From assembly GCA_023413555.1 (NCBI GenBank), contig JAEZPG010000024.1:1-27025 (forward strand): DNA of 27,025 bases. Direction: 5' to 3'. How positions within the stretch are numbered: the first letter of the stretch is position 1; each line of letters opens with the position of its first letter. The translations under genes were made by a program, and so were the position numbers. This DNA comes from Bacillota bacterium. Lineage in GTDB: Bacteria; Bacillota; Clostridia; Lachnospirales; Lachnospiraceae. This document shows positions 23,789 to 27,025 of the stretch, one piece after another. A model generated the notes under the pieces. The model searched no databases, was not told the DNA's origin, and worked only from the letters and a program-made list of their open reading frames with translations.

Positions 23789-24568
23789 CTACCTTTCTAC
23801 CAACAGGCTAAAGCCTAAGACCATAAGAATAATTGTAATTCCGGGTGCCAGAGCATACCAAGGTGCTGTAGTCAAATAAGTCTGTGCTTCTGACAACATT
23901 CGACCTAGACTAGGATCCGGTGGTTGAACACCCAACCCCAGATAACTCATGCCAGCCTCTGCTAAAATTGCGTTATTAAAACCAATAACAATAGAGGATA
24001 ACATTATATTCTTTGTATTTGGTAAAATGTGACGTGCCATAATTCGAGGATGGCTCGCTCCCATAAGACGGGCATTTTTCACATAATCAAGCTGCTTTTG
24101 TGTTACATATTCACTTCGCACCACACGGGCAAAGCTTGGAATAAAGACTATTCCAAGGGCCCATATAATCTTATATTTCCCTGGGCCTAACACACTGATC
24201 ATCACCAGAGCTAACAATATACTAGGAAAAGAAGCCACCACATCGTTAAATCGCATAAGTACTTCGTCCACTGCTCCACCAAAATATCCAGTGATAGCGC
24301 CGACAATTCCCCCTACGATTCCTCCAATGGCAACTGTGGCAACAGCAATAATACAGGTGGTCTTTGCTCCATCCATAACTCGACTGAAGATATCTCTTCC
24401 AAAATTGTCAGTTCCAAAAGGATGTGCCAGACTTGGAGATAGATTTTTAGACAAAGCATCCATTCCATTAGGATCGTATGGAGTATAGAAGATACCAATT
24501 ACAGTGACTCCCATAATAAGAATGACTAACACCAGTCCAATTTTCTGTGTCATTGAAAAATGTTTCAC
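23789..24568 (-). CDS. peptide-type ABC transporter permease, DppC/OppC family
   Basis: Inner-membrane permease, 259 residues, slightly short for the family. The N-terminal helix (about 9-26) is followed by HPFGTDNFGRDIFSRVMDGA (50-69), the DppC/OppC signature. About six membrane segments; the EAA loop that contacts the ATPase is near LMGASHPRIMARHILPNT. The C-terminus reads EAGMSYLGLGVQPPDPSLG. The start is GTG 24568, overlapping the DppB-like stop as GTGA; GGAGG lies about 10 bases upstream. An in-frame ATG five codons later (24553) is a possible alternative. Confidence 0.93.
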   Translation of the reverse strand: MKHFSMTQKIGLVLVILIMGVTVIGIFYTPYDPNGMDALSKNLSPSLAHPFGTDNFGRDIFSRVMDGAKTTCIIAVATVAIGGIVGGIVGAITGYFGGAVDEVLMRFNDVVASFPSILLALVMISVLGPGKYKIIWALGIVFIPSFARVVRSEYVTQKQLDYVKNARLMGASHPRIMARHILPNTKNIMLSSIVIGFNNAILAEAGMSYLGLGVQPPDPSLGRMLSEAQTYLTTAPWYALAPGITIILMVLGFSLLVER

Positions 24569-25515
24569 CTTATCACTTCCTCCCGTACCCGTGGATCCAA
24601 AACTTGGTACAATATATCTACAATAAAGTTCATAATCAACACTATGACTGCAATATATAGCACAATCGCCTGAACCACAGGGAAATCTCGATTAGCTATT
24701 CCGGCTACCAATAAACGACCTAGGCCAGGCAGGTTAAATACCTGCTCCACAAAAATACTACCTGCAAAGATCTCTGCAGTAATCATGGCAAGAAAAGTAA
24801 TTACTGGAATCATGGCATTTTTCAGAATATGCCCAACCATAATTCCACGAGTGGTATTTCCTTTGCTTTTTGCCGTTCTGACATAATCTAAGGATAACTG
24901 TCTTTTAATTGAACTCCTTAAAAACTTCGTCATCATAGCAATTTTAGGAATGGCCAAAGCAATGGCCGGATAAATCATATAGACAAGAAATCCTGATTTA
25001 TTCTCTCCCCAAGCAACAAAACTTCCGGGAGTAAACAACTTCAAAACTAATCCGAAGATAAAAGTAATGAGTATTCCAAGGAAAAAGGAAGGTATGGCCA
25101 TTCCCAACTGAATAAAGAACTGCCATACCCCTTCCCATTTGGATTTTTCTTTCTTTGATGTAAGTATTCCTAGAGGCAGAGCTATTACCAGAATCATTAC
25201 TAGGGATATAAGAGCCAGTGTCAGAGTAATCGGCAAACGTTCTGCAATCAGAGCGCTCACTGAGGTATTGTAGGTTAAGGAAGTTCCGAAATCACCTGTT
25301 ACTGCACCTACTAACCAGTTTCCATACCTTATCATTACCGGATTATTTAGTCCAAGCTGATTCCGAAGAGCCTCTATCTGCTCAGGTGTAGCATCTGTCC
25401 CAAGCATACTTAAAGCACTGTCTCCTGGAATAATTTGAAAGGCGATAAAAGTCAAAAAAGAAACGACAAACAATGTTATGATGAGAGTTATGATCTTTTT
25501 TATAAAATATTTCAT
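24565..25515 (-). CDS. peptide-type ABC transporter permease, DppB/OppB family
   Basis: Inner-membrane permease, 316 residues, full length. N-terminal TM (about 8-28), then FQIIPGDSALSMLG and EQIEALRNQLGLNNPVMIRY (about 45-64), typical of DppB/OppB/NikB. The EAA-type loop is in the stretch DYVRTAKSKG...GHILKNAMIPV; EQVFNLPGLGRLLV lies near the C-terminus. It pairs with the DppC-like protein translated from the overlapping gene. ATG 25515 follows the binding-protein stop by 44 bases, with AAAGGCGG as the likely ribosome site. Confidence 0.94.
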   Translation of the reverse strand: MKYFIKKIITLIITLFVVSFLTFIAFQIIPGDSALSMLGTDATPEQIEALRNQLGLNNPVMIRYGNWLVGAVTGDFGTSLTYNTSVSALIAERLPITLTLALISLVMILVIALPLGILTSKKEKSKWEGVWQFFIQLGMAIPSFFLGILITFIFGLVLKLFTPGSFVAWGENKSGFLVYMIYPAIALAIPKIAMMTKFLRSSIKRQLSLDYVRTAKSKGNTTRGIMVGHILKNAMIPVITFLAMITAEIFAGSIFVEQVFNLPGLGRLLVAGIANRDFPVVQAIVLYIAVIVLIMNFIVDILYQVLDPRVREEVIR

Positions 25516-25559
25516 CTTCTTACCGCCTTTCCATTTATTTTTATATCCTATTACTTCTC

Positions 25560-27025
25560 TTATTCCTTCACATAATACACCTTTGACATATCCTGGACAT
25601 AGACAGGATAGAAGGTATAACCGGACAACTTTTTATTAATTCCTACCATAAGTGATGGATCTGCCAGATATACTGATACACTATCTTCAGTGAGTATTCT
25701 CTGTAATTCTTTATAATTTTCCACTTTTGTTGTATCGTCAGTGGTTACTAGGGCTTCCTTGAGAATCTTGTCATATTCACTGTTGGTATAATTGACAAAA
25801 TTGTTAGTGGCCTTAGAATCATATCTTCCTAACAACTCCCTAGCTGCCAATGGTGCAACTAATCCAATCACAGTTGCCTCATAATTGCGGTTATTATATA
25901 CATCACTTAGCCAGCTATTCCATTCCACCGTCTGAATTTTCGCCGTTACACCAATTTTGGCCAATTGATCCACTATCACCTGTGCTGTATCAATATGATA
26001 CTGATACCCACTTGGCACTTTAATTGTAAAGCTCAGTCCATTGGCATAACCTGCTTCTGTTAACAACGCTTTGGCTTTTTCCACATCCTGAGAATAATAG
26101 GTGGACAGTGATTTGTTATAAAACTTAGTAAAGCCAGGGAATACGGCACTTTGAATGACGGTTCCATTGCCCCCGGCTACAAAATCCAATATTTCTTGTC
26201 GGTTGACTGCATAATTAAGAGCTTCTCTCACTTTTGGATTGTTAAAAGGAGCCTTTGCATTATTTAGGAAAAGTCCCTGTACCATATTCATGTTACCAAC
26301 CTTAACATTAAACTTATCTTTTATCTGATTTGCCTGGTCATTCGTGAGATATGGGAAGATATCAATAGTACCTCCCTGCAATTCCATCATTGCAATATCC
26401 GCTTTCTCCACAATTTTAAACGTTACCTTATCTAAGTAAGGCTTCTCACCCCAATAGTCTGGATTTTTTTCCATTACTAGACTTTGCTGATGAGAAAATG
26501 ACACAAATTTAAAAGGTCCTGTCCCAATTGGCTTAGTCTCCTGTCCATCATAATTTGCTGGTATAATGGCTGTTGTTAAGTAAGCAAGTAGCTCAGTATC
26601 AGGAGTTTTCAGGGTTATCTTGACAGTTTTGTTATCAGTCGCAGTTACATCTTTAATATTAGAAAGCGCTGATTTGACATTGATGGATGCATCCTTATCC
26701 TTCAACAAACCAGCGCTTCTCTTTACAGAATATACAATATCCTCTACGGTAACAAGGTTTCCACTATGAAACTTGATACCATCCCTTAAAACGAATGTAT
26801 AAACAGTTCCATCGTCAGAAATGGTATAATCACTTGCTACCGTTGGAACTAAGTCACCATTTTCATTCGGTTTTACTAAACCTTCGAAAATATTAAATAA
26901 GACTTCAGAAGTTCCTGCCGCAACTGCTTTGTGTGGGTCAAGACTGTCTAAATCCTGTTGAATCCCTACTACTACGTCACCCCCGTAGGTAGGTTCCTGA
27001 GACATATTATCGCTACTTGGAGTTT
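25560..27025 (-). CDS. peptide-type ABC transporter substrate-binding protein (SBP family 5), 5'-truncated by window edge
   Basis: Extracellular ligand-binding protein of the SBP_bac_5 (DppA/OppA/NikA) family; first gene of the four-gene operon in the visible order. The reading frame stays open to the right edge: an internal Met at 27005 is preceded in frame by T-P-S-S-D-N, a Ser-rich linker typical just after a lipoprotein cysteine. The true start and lipobox therefore lie beyond the window. Visible motifs are YGGDVVVGIQQDLDSLDPH near the mature N-terminus, YTFVLRDGIKFHSGNLVTVEDIVYS, GTGPFKFV, NPDYWGEKPYLDKVTFK, and KVREALNYAVNRQEI. About 488 codons are present. The ligand (peptide, nickel chelate or other) cannot be assigned from sequence. 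Confidence 0.94.
   Translation of the reverse strand, partial: TPSSDNMSQEPTYGGDVVVGIQQDLDSLDPHKAVAAGTSEVLFNIFEGLVKPNENGDLVPTVASDYTISDDGTVYTFVLRDGIKFHSGNLVTVEDIVYSVKRSAGLLKDKDASINVKSALSNIKDVTATDNKTVKITLKTPDTELLAYLTTAIIPANYDGQETKPIGTGPFKFVSFSHQQSLVMEKNPDYWGEKPYLDKVTFKIVEKADIAMMELQGGTIDIFPYLTNDQANQIKDKFNVKVGNMNMVQGLFLNNAKAPFNNPKVREALNYAVNRQEILDFVAGGNGTVIQSAVFPGFTKFYNKSLSTYYSQDVEKAKALLTEAGYANGLSFTIKVPSGYQYHIDTAQVIVDQLAKIGVTAKIQTVEWNSWLSDVYNNRNYEATVIGLVAPLAARELLGRYDSKATNNFVNYTNSEYDKILKEALVTTDDTTKVENYKELQRILTEDSVSVYLADPSLMVGINKKLSGYTFYPVYVQDMSKVYYVKE

Noticed and set aside
1..27025. CRISPR array, insertion sequence, prophage or defence island
   Set aside because: No regularly spaced repeats, transposase, integrase, att-like direct repeats at the tRNA, or nuclease/toxin families were seen. 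All genes are ordinary chromosomal types with similar base composition.

Overview
The window looks like chromosomal DNA from an AT-rich, anaerobic, Gram-positive Firmicute, probably class Clostridia and plausibly Lachnospiraceae. The basis is pyruvate:ferredoxin oxidoreductase, a two-subunit iron-sulfur L-serine dehydratase, a tryptophan operon headed by a T-box leader, strong AGGAGG-type ribosome binding sites and short intergenic gaps. The family-level assignment is inference from gene content and style, not a database match.

Layout, left to right. Bases 1-3239 (minus) hold most of nifJ, cut at its 3' end by the window edge. Bases 3460-3531 (plus) are tRNA-Gln(CTG), followed by a 20-bp perfect hairpin. 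Next on the minus strand are a membrane acyltransferase-3 protein and, upstream of it, a secreted protein with four Ig-like (Big2) repeats joined to a degenerate-looking glycerophosphodiester phosphodiesterase (GDPD) domain. A divergent intergenic region of about 260 bp leads to sdaAB-sdaAA (plus). Convergent to these is a two-gene minus-strand operon: a cation diffusion facilitator and a TIM-barrel amidohydrolase. Plus-strand genes follow for a GT4-type glycosyltransferase, a UPF0104/flippase-like membrane protein and a DUF188 protein. Bases 13570-20359 contain the complete tryptophan operon trpEGDCFBA on the minus strand, with promoter, tryptophan T-box and terminator. An MCP-type chemoreceptor and a peptide/nickel-type ABC importer (binding protein, two permeases, one double ATPase) complete the window on the minus strand. 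The binding protein is cut at its 5' end.

How the genes work together. The trp operon turns chorismate into tryptophan: TrpE/TrpG make anthranilate, then TrpD, TrpF, TrpC and TrpA/TrpB follow. Transcription is probably gated by uncharged tRNA-Trp reading a TGG specifier. NifJ and serine dehydratase both feed pyruvate/acetyl-CoA metabolism but are not in one operon. The glycosyltransferase and flippase-like protein probably act together on membrane glycolipid, by family resemblance and adjacency. The ABC operon imports small peptides or similar ligands.

I found no CRISPR array, transposon, phage gene or toxin-antitoxin module, and no convincing undescribed multi-gene system. The most unusual items are active-site substitutions in the Big2-GDPD protein, a six-codon minicistron overlapping the start of the flippase-like gene, an internal repeat in the trp T-box leader, an MCP with a six-helix membrane sensor and no HAMP, and an inverted repeat straddling the cation-transporter promoter. 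Apart from the trp leader (about 500 bases between trpE and the MCP gene), no stretch above 300 bases lacks a gene.
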